From contig JAXGXY010000002.1 in the NCBI GenBank assembly GCA_040772545.1, positions 189,228 through 253,227 of the forward strand: a stretch of DNA of 64,000 nucleotides. The letters are read 5' to 3'. This document shows positions 26,200-35,987 of the stretch, piece by piece; position 1 is the stretch's first letter; each line of letters starts with the position of its first letter. Below the pieces are notes generated by a model that saw nothing but the letters and a program-made list of their open reading frames with translations, did no database searches and was not told where the DNA came from. The position numbers were made by a program, and so were the translations under genes. The DNA comes from UBA1431 sp002329665 (GTDB lineage: Bacteria > Bacillota > Clostridia > Christensenellales > UBA1431).

Positions 26200-29100
26200 T
26201 TACTCCTTCCCGTATTTCTCCTCAAAGAACCGCCATGCGGTCTCGTAGTCCTGCTCGCGGTCGCAGCGGTCGAAGGGGGCGACGTATTCGATGGTGCGCT
26301 CCACGGGGCCGCCGGGTTGGGTATCGTCGGTGATGGTGCGGTAGAACTTCTGCCCGGCGGGAGCACCCTTTATGCCGTTTTCCCATGTGGGGCGGTCGTA
26401 GCCCACGCCGATGAGGGAGCGGTTATTGGTGAACACGATGCGGCCATTGCCGTCGTACCAGGTGTCGGCCTCGTAGCTCTGCAGCACCGGGAACTGGATG
26501 CGGTAGATGGTCTTGAGCTGCTCCAGCGTCATACCAAGTGCCTGCGCCGTAAGGACATCAATCTCCACCAGCGCCTGCCGCCGCTCATAGTCAGTACGAA
26601 GTGGGGTATCCCATGTCCATTCTGATGTAAGAGAAGTGAAGCGTTCCGGGCGAAGACGCGGGTCAGATTTTGACCATGTGTCCTTGACGCATTCGTTAAC
26701 ATATGCTTTTCCCCATAGTGCCCTGTACTGGTCTGTCAAACAATTTAACAGAAGAATTCGAGTAGCTGCTCCGTTCACATTTACAAGAGGGAATTTCTCA
26801 TAAATATCCCAGAAGGCAATACCTTTGCCAGTAACTTTCATAAGATAGTCGTATGGTAACGAAACAAATAGAGCGGCACAAGAAACGAGTACTGATAAAT
26901 TTTTAAACGAAAAACTGAATGTTGTATTTATGTGGGCAGAATGTGGCGGAATAATTGCGGCAAATAAAGTCCGCTCACCACCGATATTTAGCATAGAACG
27001 CGTAATCAATCTATAAGCGTCGGTATGCTTATCATTCCATGTAGTTGACGGTATTAACTGCAGGTATTTTTCCTTTGCACATGCCGGTAGATAGTTACAG
27101 CGTTGGAAATAATTATTAGGCAGTGTTGTTAAATCAATATTATCATAGTCGCTATTAAGCCGACATTCACTCCGAGAGCACTTGAACAAGGGATTTGCAA
27201 GGCTGATATGTGGCCCCGAATAAATCATTTCATATGGTAATTGTGGAAAATGCACGCTTCTTTTGATTATTCCATCTTTCTGAGCGTTGGTTTCGTGCCA
27301 CATTGCAGTAGTCATTATTTCATTGCTTTTATTACCCAAAAACAGTTCTTGCTCAGCAAAGAATTCCAGAACACCAGTTAATGCCTGCGCATGGAGAACT
27401 GGCAAACGAGCTTGCCGCCACTCCTCGTTTCCATCAAACAGTTTGGCAAAAACTTGAAGTTGTTTCTTTCCAACGTGCACGACACGGTCGGGATGGCCAG
27501 CTTTGCTCCAATCCCCATTTTTATCCTTTATTCCCGGAACGACCCCCCTAATGCTGTCGTCGTAGCATTGTTCAATCGTACTAACCTCGTAGAGATTACT
27601 GATGCTGTCGAAAGACGGCATCAGTGGACCACCATACACATTCAAACTGAATGTTGTATGGTGGTCCACTTCGGCAAACAATTTTAACTCATTTGCGAAT
27701 TGGAAATGACGACGCAAACGAGTATAAAGCATTTGCCGAAGTGCACCACCCCTCGGGTCGTCATAGACGCCCTCGGGATGAACAAAAGCGGACACGCCCG
27801 CTTTTGAATTAAACGCCCACGCCTGAGGCAGAAAGCATTTAAAGAGATTCGTCTGTTGACCCTTAAGCGAAAGATAGTTTGCGGTAGCGTTTAAGAAAGA
27901 TTGTGTTCCAGACATGGATTCATACTCGGTAAAATACATTTTTTTCGTTTCACCGTTTATAAGTGCGTCAGCGCGGCGTTGCGTGGTTTGCGTTGCCGTT
28001 AGATTTTTTACAGCAAACATGGGGTGGCTATCAGATAATACCGCATTTTCATTCCACTCCATTTTTATCCAAGGCGGATTTCCGATTACCAAGTCGAACC
28101 CGCCACGCTCCGCAAACAGGTCGGCAAACTCCAGTTCCCAGTGCATAAAGCGGTTCTGCCGGGCAATATCCCGCACCATCCCAAGACGCGGCTGCTGGGC
28201 GCAGAGTTTCGGAATATCCACCACTCCCATACCACTGTACTGCTGGGACATATCCAGCACAAGCTGCTCCGCCTCGGAGGGGAATAGCGATAGTTGTCCC
28301 ATCTTCACCTCTTTGGAAACGGCCGCAAAGGTGTCGATGGTGCCCTCCAGTATGAAGCCCATGTCCGCTAAAAACTCTGAGCGGCTGGGCAGAAGATCAG
28401 CCTTGTCGATGGGCCAGAACCACAGGGCGCACCAGTAATCCATGGCAAATTTGAGTCTTGCATAAGGCCCCGCGTTGCGCATCTCCTCGGAGAGATACAG
28501 CTTTTTATAGATCATATCCTTCTCGCGGATGGTGGTGCGAACTGCGACAGTCTCCTCCGGCTGCCCCCAAACGGAGAGAGGGTCGGATGTCTTCTCGTCG
28601 ATTTCCCGGCGTAGCTCGATGACCTGTTCCCACAGCTTGTCTACCACGCCGGAAAGACGCAGTGCAGTTTGAACATCATCCTCGGAAAAGGGCTTGGTAA
28701 ACTTCTTGTTCCATTCCTTGATTACCTTTATATTATCCGGGGCAAGGCTCTTGATGACCTTGTCGGTATAGTTTGACATTCCGGTATCACCTGTGAAGAA
28801 GTGGTACACTTGCGATTTCGGCTTGCGCTTGCCGTCCGTGGGTATGCGCTCCGGCTCGGAATCATACCAATGGGTGCCGGTGGCCTGCAGCTGTGAGATG
28901 TGATAGCACTGCCGCCGTGCGCCGATGAGGGAGTTGCCACAGACAAGCTGGGTGTTGAACCACGGCACATAGCCGCCGCCGAAGATGGTGTTTAGCCACA
29001 GGGATACCTCCGCCAGCTCCACGGCGATGGGGTTCAGGTCAATGCCGTAGACATTGCGGTCGGCAATATACATTTTGATGCGCTGAAGCTCCTCGCCACG

Positions 29101-30915
29101 GCTTTCGTGGGAGACCTCTCTGCCGGTCTCCTTCTGCTTCCGGTCGAGGTATGCTTCCGCCAGCTGGGTGATAGCCTCGTTCAAGAATGCGGCGGAGCCC
29201 ATTGCAGGTTCCATGATGGTTAAGTGGAGTATCTCGTCAGCGGTCTTGCCCTCCAGAAGCTCCTTGAGAGCATACTTAACAAGGCACTTTGTCAGCACCT
29301 CCGGTGTGTAATAGGATGCGGACTTTTCCCGCTCCCGCCCGGCGAGGCGATAGATAAAGGTGCCTTTTTCGTATTTGCGCAGCCTTCCGTCCGGGTAGCG
29401 GGCGCGCTCCGCCTCGGTGTAGTTATCAAGCTCTCGTTCCGGTACGAAATATCCGACGTCCAGCTCGTTTATCTCGTCGCGCTCTCGCTTGACCTCAAAA
29501 AGTGTCTCCTGCGCAATGAAACCACGGTAGCTGAGCAGAGCCTCGTACACCGCTCCCATCTGGTTGATGCCGAGAGTAGAATAGGATATACGTCCGCGCC
29601 GAGACCCTCTGCGCCCGGTATCACGGGTGAGACTCATCTTTTTGATGATCTGCAGCATGATGCGGTTGCGTATCTTTGCCGCCGTAAGCATGGGCGTAAA
29701 TTCAGGGTCGAAGATATGCGCCTTCAGCGGCTCTATCACGAAGATATCGTGGACAGAGTCGCTCTGCTGAAGGGTCTTCAATTCTTCCTCGGTTTCGGGA
29801 TAGCCGTTGTATATCAGGTCGTAGAGCTTGGAGAGCGTCTCGTGCAAATAGAAGCCCTCGCCCACAGCAGCAGTATCTTCATTTATGTTGTCGGCAATAT
29901 CGCGCAAACTGTCCAGAGAATAGCCCTGTACATAGGCCTGCGCTTTCATGGGCGCATAGCCGAGCTCCGGGCGGGATTCGATGAACAGGACGAACAGCAT
30001 GCGGTACATATAGCGCAGGCATTCCATCGAGAGTGCGGATGCGTCAACCGGCTCGGCGTTCAGGTCGCGCCCCAGTCGATGAGACATATCATAGAGGACC
30101 TCGTTGCCGAGCAGTTCAATACTCTCTCGCAGCGCATATTTCAAGTCCTGCGATACACCGGAAGCGTGTTTATGCGAGTTTTCATCCAGTTCATCCAGCA
30201 GACTGCCGCCCTCCTCAGGGCAGAGACTGTCATGGTGCAGCAGTACAGACAAGGCCTGCAAGGTGGATTCCTCACGGCGGCCGAATATCTCATCCAAATC
30301 GAACTCAAGGTAGCGCTTTTCATTCCATTTGTTGCGGTCTACAAGGGCGATAGAGCTTTCACCGAAGAGAAGTATCCAACGGGGCGGCTCGCCCATCGAA
30401 AAGAACACCTTTGAAATAAGCTCTTCGTTGGCAATCGGCGTAACTGTGGTGCCAGAAGTCTGCGTATTCACGCTTGCGGCATCAAAGCAGGAGCCGTGCA
30501 TAAGCCCGCTATCATAATCCTCGGCATTCATGGACAGCAGCACCCACAGGAGCGGTGCACCGTCATGCTTTTTCACCTCGATATAGGGATAGGTCTCAAC
30601 GTTATCTACAACGGGCACTGAGATCGGCGATGCCTCCCCAAAACCGAGAGCCGACAATACGCTATCTGCCATCTCCACTACAGAGGGTAGCACCTGTGCG
30701 CCGTTTCTGGCGCGTATGCTTTTATCGTGGAGAACATAGTACTGCCGGGCGCAGTCACGCAGAAGCGACCACGGAGTGCGAAGCTCCTCCGACTCCTTTG
30801 CGGATGCCCGCCATGCGCTAAGCGTGTCAGCAGCGTTTTCCTCAAATACGGAGGCAAAGTAGTGGTTGGTATAGTATTCGTTAATATTGTTGATGCCGGT
30901 TAAATCCATGCTCAT
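26200..30915 (-). CDS. Giant N6-adenine DNA methyltransferase (DrmMI/Eco57I/PglX-like)
   Basis: 1571 aa. Methyltransferase motif I is TIMEPAMGSAAFLNEAI (about residue 570), and the catalytic motif IV is LVIGNPPWIKMEW (about 943), the NPPW form of amino-methyltransferases of the gamma class. The 500-residue N-terminal region and a long C-terminal region (target recognition, ending in REQDYETAWRFFEEKYGKE) match the size of BREX PglX and DISARM DrmMI enzymes. The role would be marking host DNA as self. The start at 30915 (MSMDL) follows GGGGGTG; a second ATG is six bases in. It starts just two bases after the stop of the SNF2 helicase. No separate restriction endonuclease motif was seen in the chain. 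Confidence 0.85.
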   Translation of the reverse strand: MSMDLTGINNINEYYTNHYFASVFEENAADTLSAWRASAKESEELRTPWSLLRDCARQYYVLHDKSIRARNGAQVLPSVVEMADSVLSALGFGEASPISVPVVDNVETYPYIEVKKHDGAPLLWVLLSMNAEDYDSGLMHGSCFDAASVNTQTSGTTVTPIANEELISKVFFSMGEPPRWILLFGESSIALVDRNKWNEKRYLEFDLDEIFGRREESTLQALSVLLHHDSLCPEEGGSLLDELDENSHKHASGVSQDLKYALRESIELLGNEVLYDMSHRLGRDLNAEPVDASALSMECLRYMYRMLFVLFIESRPELGYAPMKAQAYVQGYSLDSLRDIADNINEDTAAVGEGFYLHETLSKLYDLIYNGYPETEEELKTLQQSDSVHDIFVIEPLKAHIFDPEFTPMLTAAKIRNRIMLQIIKKMSLTRDTGRRGSRRGRISYSTLGINQMGAVYEALLSYRGFIAQETLFEVKRERDEINELDVGYFVPERELDNYTEAERARYPDGRLRKYEKGTFIYRLAGREREKSASYYTPEVLTKCLVKYALKELLEGKTADEILHLTIMEPAMGSAAFLNEAITQLAEAYLDRKQKETGREVSHESRGEELQRIKMYIADRNVYGIDLNPIAVELAEVSLWLNTIFGGGYVPWFNTQLVCGNSLIGARRQCYHISQLQATGTHWYDSEPERIPTDGKRKPKSQVYHFFTGDTGMSNYTDKVIKSLAPDNIKVIKEWNKKFTKPFSEDDVQTALRLSGVVDKLWEQVIELRREIDEKTSDPLSVWGQPEETVAVRTTIREKDMIYKKLYLSEEMRNAGPYARLKFAMDYWCALWFWPIDKADLLPSRSEFLADMGFILEGTIDTFAAVSKEVKMGQLSLFPSEAEQLVLDMSQQYSGMGVVDIPKLCAQQPRLGMVRDIARQNRFMHWELEFADLFAERGGFDLVIGNPPWIKMEWNENAVLSDSHPMFAVKNLTATQTTQRRADALINGETKKMYFTEYESMSGTQSFLNATANYLSLKGQQTNLFKCFLPQAWAFNSKAGVSAFVHPEGVYDDPRGGALRQMLYTRLRRHFQFANELKLFAEVDHHTTFSLNVYGGPLMPSFDSISNLYEVSTIEQCYDDSIRGVVPGIKDKNGDWSKAGHPDRVVHVGKKQLQVFAKLFDGNEEWRQARLPVLHAQALTGVLEFFAEQELFLGNKSNEIMTTAMWHETNAQKDGIIKRSVHFPQLPYEMIYSGPHISLANPLFKCSRSECRLNSDYDNIDLTTLPNNYFQRCNYLPACAKEKYLQLIPSTTWNDKHTDAYRLITRSMLNIGGERTLFAAIIPPHSAHINTTFSFSFKNLSVLVSCAALFVSLPYDYLMKVTGKGIAFWDIYEKFPLVNVNGAATRILLLNCLTDQYRALWGKAYVNECVKDTWSKSDPRLRPERFTSLTSEWTWDTPLRTDYERRQALVEIDVLTAQALGMTLEQLKTIYRIQFPVLQSYEADTWYDGNGRIVFTNNRSLIGVGYDRPTWENGIKGAPAGQKFYRTITDDTQPGGPVERTIEYVAPFDRCDREQDYETAWRFFEEKYGKE

Positions 30916-30917
30916 AC

Positions 30918-33749
30918 TTACACCCCCACGATCGCTGCGATAATACGCAGAAATGGCACATTTTCTATTTCAAGCGTGTCCTTCACCCAGTCGGTAAATT
31001 CTTCGAATATGCGGTCGACTTCGCGCTCTTTCTCGCTCTTCTGTCGCTCAAAAAGGGACAGCTGCTCTATGGTTTCCTTGTGCCGTTCCTGTAGCCCAAT
31101 CAGCTTATCAAGCTCCTCATTGAGCTTAGGGTTGATTCTTCCCCAATACTCGGCACAGCGTTCAGACATGATGATTCTTGCCTGCGCAACCGCTGCTGGT
31201 ATAAGCGACTGTGCGGTAGAGACAGCCGTAGCCGGGATATTATTTCGGTTTGGCATATCCGTGCGCCCGTAGCCGGTTTTTGCAATGACTTCTTCCATAG
31301 AGAGGTTGCCTTCGTATTTGCTGCCGGAAAAACGCAATCCGAACCACTCGTCTACCACCGGGGTTGACTTGCGGTTTGGTATTGTCCCCGCGACTATGAA
31401 CACACAATCAATCGTCGGCAGCGTTCCTGTTACGCCGATGAGCGGGGTCTCGTTTCTTCCAAAGAGAAGCCCTGCTTTGTCGTTGATCCACTCAAATATG
31501 GGGTGCAGTGGCCAGAGGTATTGTACAGTTGGCCACGCGTTCTCTGACATGCTGTTTTGCAGGCTGCGTCGCATCTCGGACATACAAAATTTCTTGTCAG
31601 GGCTAAGCTGAAGATAGTTTTCCCGGGGCTTGATTTCATCCGGCAATACAACATCCAACCTACGCTGCAAATCCGGGGTTATTTCTATTTCTACACCCTC
31701 GACTGTTTGCAGATTGTGAATAGGATGCCTGTCCGACTGCGCAAAAAAAGCAACAGCGGTCTTCAAATAGTCCAAATCGCGGAAAAGCGTCTCATCGTGA
31801 TGGACTGTCGGCTGCGGATTACTGTCACCGCTCCCGGACATCAACAGCTCGAACGGGTCGAATTCATCATTTGCTTTGTCTATATTTTGCTCGAATGCAG
31901 CTGCATCGATATTGGATTCAATCGCTGCAGCCGTGAAGAGCTCTTCCGACTCGACATTGAACAACCCCATCAACAGCGCAGGGTCACCGATGTTTTTATA
32001 AGCCTGTTCCTCTTTGTTGATCAGTATTTTCAGTATTCGCGTATCACCGTGAATGTCAGTATTGGTGCTGTTTATCAAGAAATAACGGATATCCGGTTGT
32101 TCTCGCTGACCATAACGGTCAATTCTGCCGTTTCGCTGTTGAAAGACCATCAGCGACCACGGAATATCAAAGTGTATCAGGCGATGGCAGAGATAATGCA
32201 AATTGATACCTTCGGAGGCAACATCAGACGCTACCAGAATGCGTATCGGTGAATCTTCACGCCCAAAGTCCTCAACGATCTGCTGTTGCTCCTTGTCACT
32301 CATGCCGCCGTACATTTCCGGCACTGCGGCATCCGAGAGTCGTAGGTCTTTACGCAACTGAGAGGCTAGAAAACGCATGGTTTCGATTCGCTCGGTGAAA
32401 ATTACAATACGGTCATCACTCTTATTTGCAGACCAGCAATATTCCGAGCTTTTCAAAAGTTCAACAAGTCGGGTATACCGTGAGAACGAGCCAATGTCTA
32501 TCTGGTCGAGGGCTGTCTTCAATTCTCGAAGCTTTTTTATATCCCCGATTTCATCATTGGCATACTTTTTCTCAAGCTTTTTCAGTCGCTCCTCAATGCT
32601 TTTTATGCAGGCCGCAGGACTGGAAAACAGGCTTTTTTCGAGGCTCGTTTTAAAGAGCGTACCTGTAAGATGATGGGCAGCTATATCCATATCCAGCTTC
32701 ATATCCGCAAAGATGGCGTATGCACGCTCTTCGGCAGGAGAAGCTTGACATTGCAATGTGCTGACACGACGCTCTTTGAATGCGCCGCGCACTTCATTTT
32801 GAATATCCTTTTTGAACCGGCGAATGCAAAGCCCTTGAATGTCTTCCTTTGTATAATTATGTATATCCGCGATGGCGGTAGGGTCAAGCATGTTCATTAG
32901 AGAGGCAAAGCTTTCACTGCGGCCATCATGAGGTGTGGCGGATAACAGAATAAGTGTATCACTGCGCCCAGCCAGCAACTTGGCAAGTCGAGCTCGCTGG
33001 CTCTGGGATTGGTTGTTACCACGGTCAGCCACATTATGCGCTTCATCAATAATAATGATGTCCCATGTGGCATTTTCCAAATGCGTCCGATACTCCACAT
33101 CACGCTTTAGGGTATCGATAGAAATAATGGTCTTATCATAATAAAAGAACGGATTGTGATTTGAAGGCAGCTTTGCTCTGACCCTTTGAATGTTGCCGGA
33201 ATCCAGACGCACAAGAGGGATAGAGAAGCGGTTCCAGAATTCTTTCTGGAACTGAAGCATCATGCTTTTTACCGTAACGACAAGGATGCGTTTTCCCTTG
33301 CCTCGCATCATTAGCTCTGAAACAAGGATACCGGCTTCGAGCGTTTTGCCCAAGCCGACTGTGTCTGCGATTAGAATGCGTTGCCTGGGGCGGCCAAGTG
33401 CGAGAGCTGCCGGTTCTAATTGATAGTTCAAGGCATCCATAGCGGCTCTATCGCCTATATGCAAATTGGCATCCGTCGGTATTTGCTGACGCCACTGGCT
33501 TTCCATATAAAGCCGGGACTTTCTGAAAAACGGAGAGTCATCCGCAACCAGCTTAGTCGCGGCCGGATCTACAAGATCAATGCTCTCAAGCTCGGTAATA
33601 AAGATGCTCTTTTTATCTTTAACGAGCGGAGAAACGCCAACACAGTACAAGGACTGCGAACCGAGAGTGTTACTCTCGACCTTTTTAACAGTCCATTCTT
33701 CGTCTCTGACGATGATTCTCATGCCCGGAGAAAAATCAATTGAAACCAT
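30918..33749 (-). CDS. SNF2-type helicase, DrmD-like
   Basis: 943 aa. An N-terminal beta-rich segment (FSPGMRIIVRDEEWTVKKVE) precedes the helicase core: ILIADTVGLGKTLEAG (Walker A 129-136), IIIIDEAHNVADRG (motif II), LLSATPHDG (motif III), ASDVASEGINLHYL (motif V) and QQRNGRIDRYGQ (motif VI). A C-terminal coiled segment (EKEREVDRIFEEFTDWVKD) follows. This N-terminal layout and RIDRYGQ motif fit the SNF2 helicase DrmD of class 1 DISARM, where drmD precedes drmMI exactly as here. It is the second gene of the operon after a small HTH protein, 42 bases downstream of it. DNA translocase acting with the methyltransferase is the expected role. Confidence 0.85.
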   Translation of the reverse strand: MVSIDFSPGMRIIVRDEEWTVKKVESNTLGSQSLYCVGVSPLVKDKKSIFITELESIDLVDPAATKLVADDSPFFRKSRLYMESQWRQQIPTDANLHIGDRAAMDALNYQLEPAALALGRPRQRILIADTVGLGKTLEAGILVSELMMRGKGKRILVVTVKSMMLQFQKEFWNRFSIPLVRLDSGNIQRVRAKLPSNHNPFFYYDKTIISIDTLKRDVEYRTHLENATWDIIIIDEAHNVADRGNNQSQSQRARLAKLLAGRSDTLILLSATPHDGRSESFASLMNMLDPTAIADIHNYTKEDIQGLCIRRFKKDIQNEVRGAFKERRVSTLQCQASPAEERAYAIFADMKLDMDIAAHHLTGTLFKTSLEKSLFSSPAACIKSIEERLKKLEKKYANDEIGDIKKLRELKTALDQIDIGSFSRYTRLVELLKSSEYCWSANKSDDRIVIFTERIETMRFLASQLRKDLRLSDAAVPEMYGGMSDKEQQQIVEDFGREDSPIRILVASDVASEGINLHYLCHRLIHFDIPWSLMVFQQRNGRIDRYGQREQPDIRYFLINSTNTDIHGDTRILKILINKEEQAYKNIGDPALLMGLFNVESEELFTAAAIESNIDAAAFEQNIDKANDEFDPFELLMSGSGDSNPQPTVHHDETLFRDLDYLKTAVAFFAQSDRHPIHNLQTVEGVEIEITPDLQRRLDVVLPDEIKPRENYLQLSPDKKFCMSEMRRSLQNSMSENAWPTVQYLWPLHPIFEWINDKAGLLFGRNETPLIGVTGTLPTIDCVFIVAGTIPNRKSTPVVDEWFGLRFSGSKYEGNLSMEEVIAKTGYGRTDMPNRNNIPATAVSTAQSLIPAAVAQARIIMSERCAEYWGRINPKLNEELDKLIGLQERHKETIEQLSLFERQKSEKEREVDRIFEEFTDWVKDTLEIENVPFLRIIAAIVGV

Positions 33750-33791
33750 ATCAATCCCTCACATCCGCCGTTTTTGGTTTGGAAGTATATG

Positions 33792-33983
33792 TCAAGTCTT
33801 TTCTTTGGTATACTTGCCGCTCTTTATCCGTGCATCGCTTGGCTTTTTAGCATCAGCGGGGATTGCCCATGTGTAGTCAATGCGAATAACTCCCGGAATA
33901 CGGTTCTCGGCGCATAAGACTTGGATACGTCTGCGGGATATTCCCCATTTCTCAGCAGTCTGGCGAATAGACAGATACTCCAT
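33792..33983 (-). CDS. Small HTH (excisionase/MerR-like) protein
   Basis: 63 aa. MEYLSIRQTAEKWGISRRRI then QVLCAENRIPGVIRIDYTWA is the winged-helix DNA-binding signature of excisionase/MerR-type small proteins, ending in a basic tail (IPADAKKPSDARIKSGKYTK). The ATG at 33983 has TTGGAG upstream. It is the first confident gene of the minus-strand defence operon, with a short gap before the SNF2 helicase. It could autoregulate that operon; an excisionase role for the neighbouring island is possible too. Confidence 0.75.
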   Translation of the reverse strand: MEYLSIRQTAEKWGISRRRIQVLCAENRIPGVIRIDYTWAIPADAKKPSDARIKSGKYTKEKT

Positions 33984-33997
33984 TTTGTACGCTCCAA

Positions 33998-34195
33998 TCA
34001 TTTTGATGCAAAAATATGCCCTGCAGAGTCATCTACAGAGCACTCATTACTACGCAGCTGGCTGCCAGCCGATACCGGTTGAGGCACTGAAGCTTTGCGT
34101 CGCTGCCTTTCGACAACTTTACCAATTACATCAAATAGTATATGCCAAGCTGCGAACAAAATCAATAGCAGTATGTAAATAATCCATGATTGCAC
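33998..34195 (-). CDS. Possible small membrane protein
   Basis: A 65-codon frame with a GTG start encodes SWIIYILLLILFAAWHILFD, one likely membrane helix, followed by a basic and polar tail. It ends 14 bases before the HTH gene in the same direction. No convincing ribosome site lies upstream of the GTG, and no family is recognised, so it may be chance. Confidence 0.25.
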   Translation of the reverse strand: MQSWIIYILLLILFAAWHILFDVIGKVVERQRRKASVPQPVSAGSQLRSNECSVDDSAGHIFASK

Positions 34196-34545
34196 AAAAC
34201 TTTTTAATTGAGGTTACACTCATCTCCCGGGAGATGTTCAAATCTCCGGCGCTCTTCACTGTCAGACCGTCACCTAGTATCGTATTAAGTTTCGCGGAAT
34301 TGCGCAGGGGGGATACCTTTGATGTCGCCGGCATTAAGGATGATACTGTATTATCTGGCGAAACGGCTGTACGAATCAGATGCGGATGCGCATAAACGGT
34401 GTCGTTTCTTTCGCCGCTCTGTTCAAAAAATACCGGAAAATACATATGAAATCTGCTGCTCACGCCAGCTTTTCAGTGTGTATAGCACACAATTCCAAAC
34501 CATATCATTAGCATGTTTTTCTACCATAAGTAGCGGCGACAGGTA
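34196..34545. other. Divergent intergenic stretch without a convincing gene
   Basis: About 350 bases between the leftward defence operon and the rightward phage-like genes. Open frames exist on both strands, but none has a good ribosome site or recognised domain. CTCCCGGGAG at 34228-34237 is a ten-base palindrome. The divergent promoters are expected here. Confidence 0.4.
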
Positions 34546-34593
34546 TTGATAATCCACAGTTTGTATGGCTATATGTAACTGCGTTAAGCGCAG
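34546..34593 (+). promoter_or_regulatory. Putative promoter with a palindrome before the phage-like genes
   Basis: TTGATA (34546-34551) and TATATG (34570-34575) are separated by 18 bases and could be -35 and -10 boxes of a vegetative promoter. Directly after them CTGCG-TTAAG-CGCAG (34579-34593) is a perfect five-base-arm palindrome that could be an operator. The AGAAGGGTGG ribosome site and the ATG at 34609 follow. Confidence 0.4.
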
Positions 34594-34608
34594 AAGGGTG
34601 GTACAAAA

Positions 34609-35472
34609 ATGGAATTCAAGTACAATGTAACCGGCAACGATCGCAAGCGTCTGGTCATGGCAATCGCAGAGCATCTCGAATGCGACGCCAAATACCTCGG
34701 AATGCCTACAGCGGCATACCAAGTGGACTACTTCACCATCAGCAAGGACGGCACACTTTCCTTTGATGACCGTACCGACAGCGACGAGGTGGAGCTGCTG
34801 GTCGAGGCGCTTCTGGAAAAAGGCTTCGAGCCGGAACCGCGCTTCGAAGACTTACGGATGACTGAGGAAGAAGAGCTGGGGCTCGGCAGACTGCGCCGCG
34901 ACTCCATCGGCGAGAACGGTATGCAGCCTAGCGATGTTCCCGACGATGATAAGCTTGAGTATGTTGGCGACTCGCTCATTCTTTCCTACCCGCGTAAGGA
35001 CATCAGTGATGCGGCGCTCGATAACCTGCGGCTGCTGGTGGCAAGCAAGGAGAAGCTCATCAAAAAGGCGCTGGGCGCGGACACGCTGCCGATTGAGGTC
35101 ATGGACGAGGCAGTCAGCTTCCCGTGGTTTGCGGGCTTCCCGCAGCTGGAGGAAATCAGCGCCTACGCCCACTTCACCGGCAAGCTCATCGGCATGGCGA
35201 AAACTCAGAAGCGTGTCACCGCCAAGGAGAAGGACACCAACAACGAGAAGTACGCATTTCGCTGCTTCCTGTTGCGGCTTGGCTTCATCGGCGACGAGTA
35301 CAAAGCAGCGCGTAAGATTCTACTTCGCAACCTCTCCGGCAGCGGCGCTTTCAAGAGCGGCAATCCGAAGGTACAGGAGATGGTCGAACGCATCGAAGCG
35401 GACGCCGGTCTTTACGATGACGTGATGAGCCTGCAGGACAAGGAGGCGACTGACGATGATATTTCCGAGTAA
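34609..35472 (+). CDS. Phage-associated 'virulence-related' family protein
   Basis: 287 aa. The opening MEFKYNVTGNDRKRLVMAIA, the LGMPTAAYQVDYFTISKDG segment and the C-terminal KYAFRCFLLRLGFIGDEYK, then ARKILLRNLSGSGAFKSG, are typical of a family often labelled 'virulence-related protein' in clostridial phages and islands; the function is not known. No catalytic motif and no membrane segment. A good ribosome site (GAAGGGTGG) precedes the ATG, under the putative promoter at 34546. The gene overlaps the DUF4314 gene by 17 bases, and the usual phage order (this family, DUF4314, DUF5049) is kept. Confidence 0.75.
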   Translation: MEFKYNVTGNDRKRLVMAIAEHLECDAKYLGMPTAAYQVDYFTISKDGTLSFDDRTDSDEVELLVEALLEKGFEPEPRFEDLRMTEEEELGLGRLRRDSIGENGMQPSDVPDDDKLEYVGDSLILSYPRKDISDAALDNLRLLVASKEKLIKKALGADTLPIEVMDEAVSFPWFAGFPQLEEISAYAHFTGKLIGMAKTQKRVTAKEKDTNNEKYAFRCFLLRLGFIGDEYKAARKILLRNLSGSGAFKSGNPKVQEMVERIEADAGLYDDVMSLQDKEATDDDISE

Positions 35473-35686
35473 GGAGCTTGTCGAAAGCCTCCGCAAGCGT
35501 TACCCGGTCGGCTGCCGAGTGGAGCTTGTCCGCATAGACGACCCACAAGCGCCGCCGGTCGGCACCAAAGGCACCGTGCGCGGCGTGGACGACATCGGCT
35601 CGGTCATGGTGGCATGGGACAACGGCTGCGTCCTGTCCGTGGCTTACGGTGAGGACGCCTGCAAGGCGATGAGCGGCGATGAGTGA
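35456..35686 (+). CDS. DUF4314 family protein
   Basis: 76 aa. FPSKELVESLRKRYPVGCRV then ELVRIDDPQAPPVGTKGTVR and DIGSVMVAWDNGCVLSVAYG matches DUF4314, a small beta-barrel-like protein of clostridial phages and mobile elements with no known function. It overlaps the upstream gene by 17 bases and the next start by eight bases, forming a coupled three-gene block. Confidence 0.85.
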   Translation: MIFPSKELVESLRKRYPVGCRVELVRIDDPQAPPVGTKGTVRGVDDIGSVMVAWDNGCVLSVAYGEDACKAMSGDE

Positions 35687-35855
35687 AACGGTCAAGAAGC
35701 AGATTCTCGCCATCCGCGACACTGGGCTGACGAATATGTTCGATGTCCGCACGGTGCAACACATCGCCAACGACATGGAATTCTACGAGCTGGTGGTGTA
35801 TCTGGAGGAGCATCGACGCGAATACGCGCATTTCATTCTCACCGGCGAAGCGTAA
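35679..35855 (+). CDS. DUF5049 family protein
   Basis: 58 aa: MSETVKKQILAIRDTGLTNM, FDVRTVQHIANDMEFYELVV, then YLEEHRREYAHFILTGEA. This small helical protein matches DUF5049, which regularly follows DUF4314 in phage genomes. The ATG overlaps the DUF4314 stop by eight bases. Function unknown; association with the phage-like genes is the main information. Confidence 0.85.
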   Translation: MSETVKKQILAIRDTGLTNMFDVRTVQHIANDMEFYELVVYLEEHRREYAHFILTGEA

Positions 35856-35987
35856 ACTACACAATTCCGGCGGCGAAATTCGCTGTAAAGATCGTATAGT
35901 TTATGCCGGTATATATCGCGGAATTGCCTTGCTATAGTGTGCTTTTAGAGCGATCATGTGTACAACAAAACAAAGGAGGCACACCCC

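Noticed and set aside
29224..30414. A 396-codon open frame antisense to the methyltransferase
   Set aside because: The minus-strand frame encodes a recognisable methyltransferase without gaps; the plus-strand frame has no motif or ribosome site and is a codon-bias shadow.
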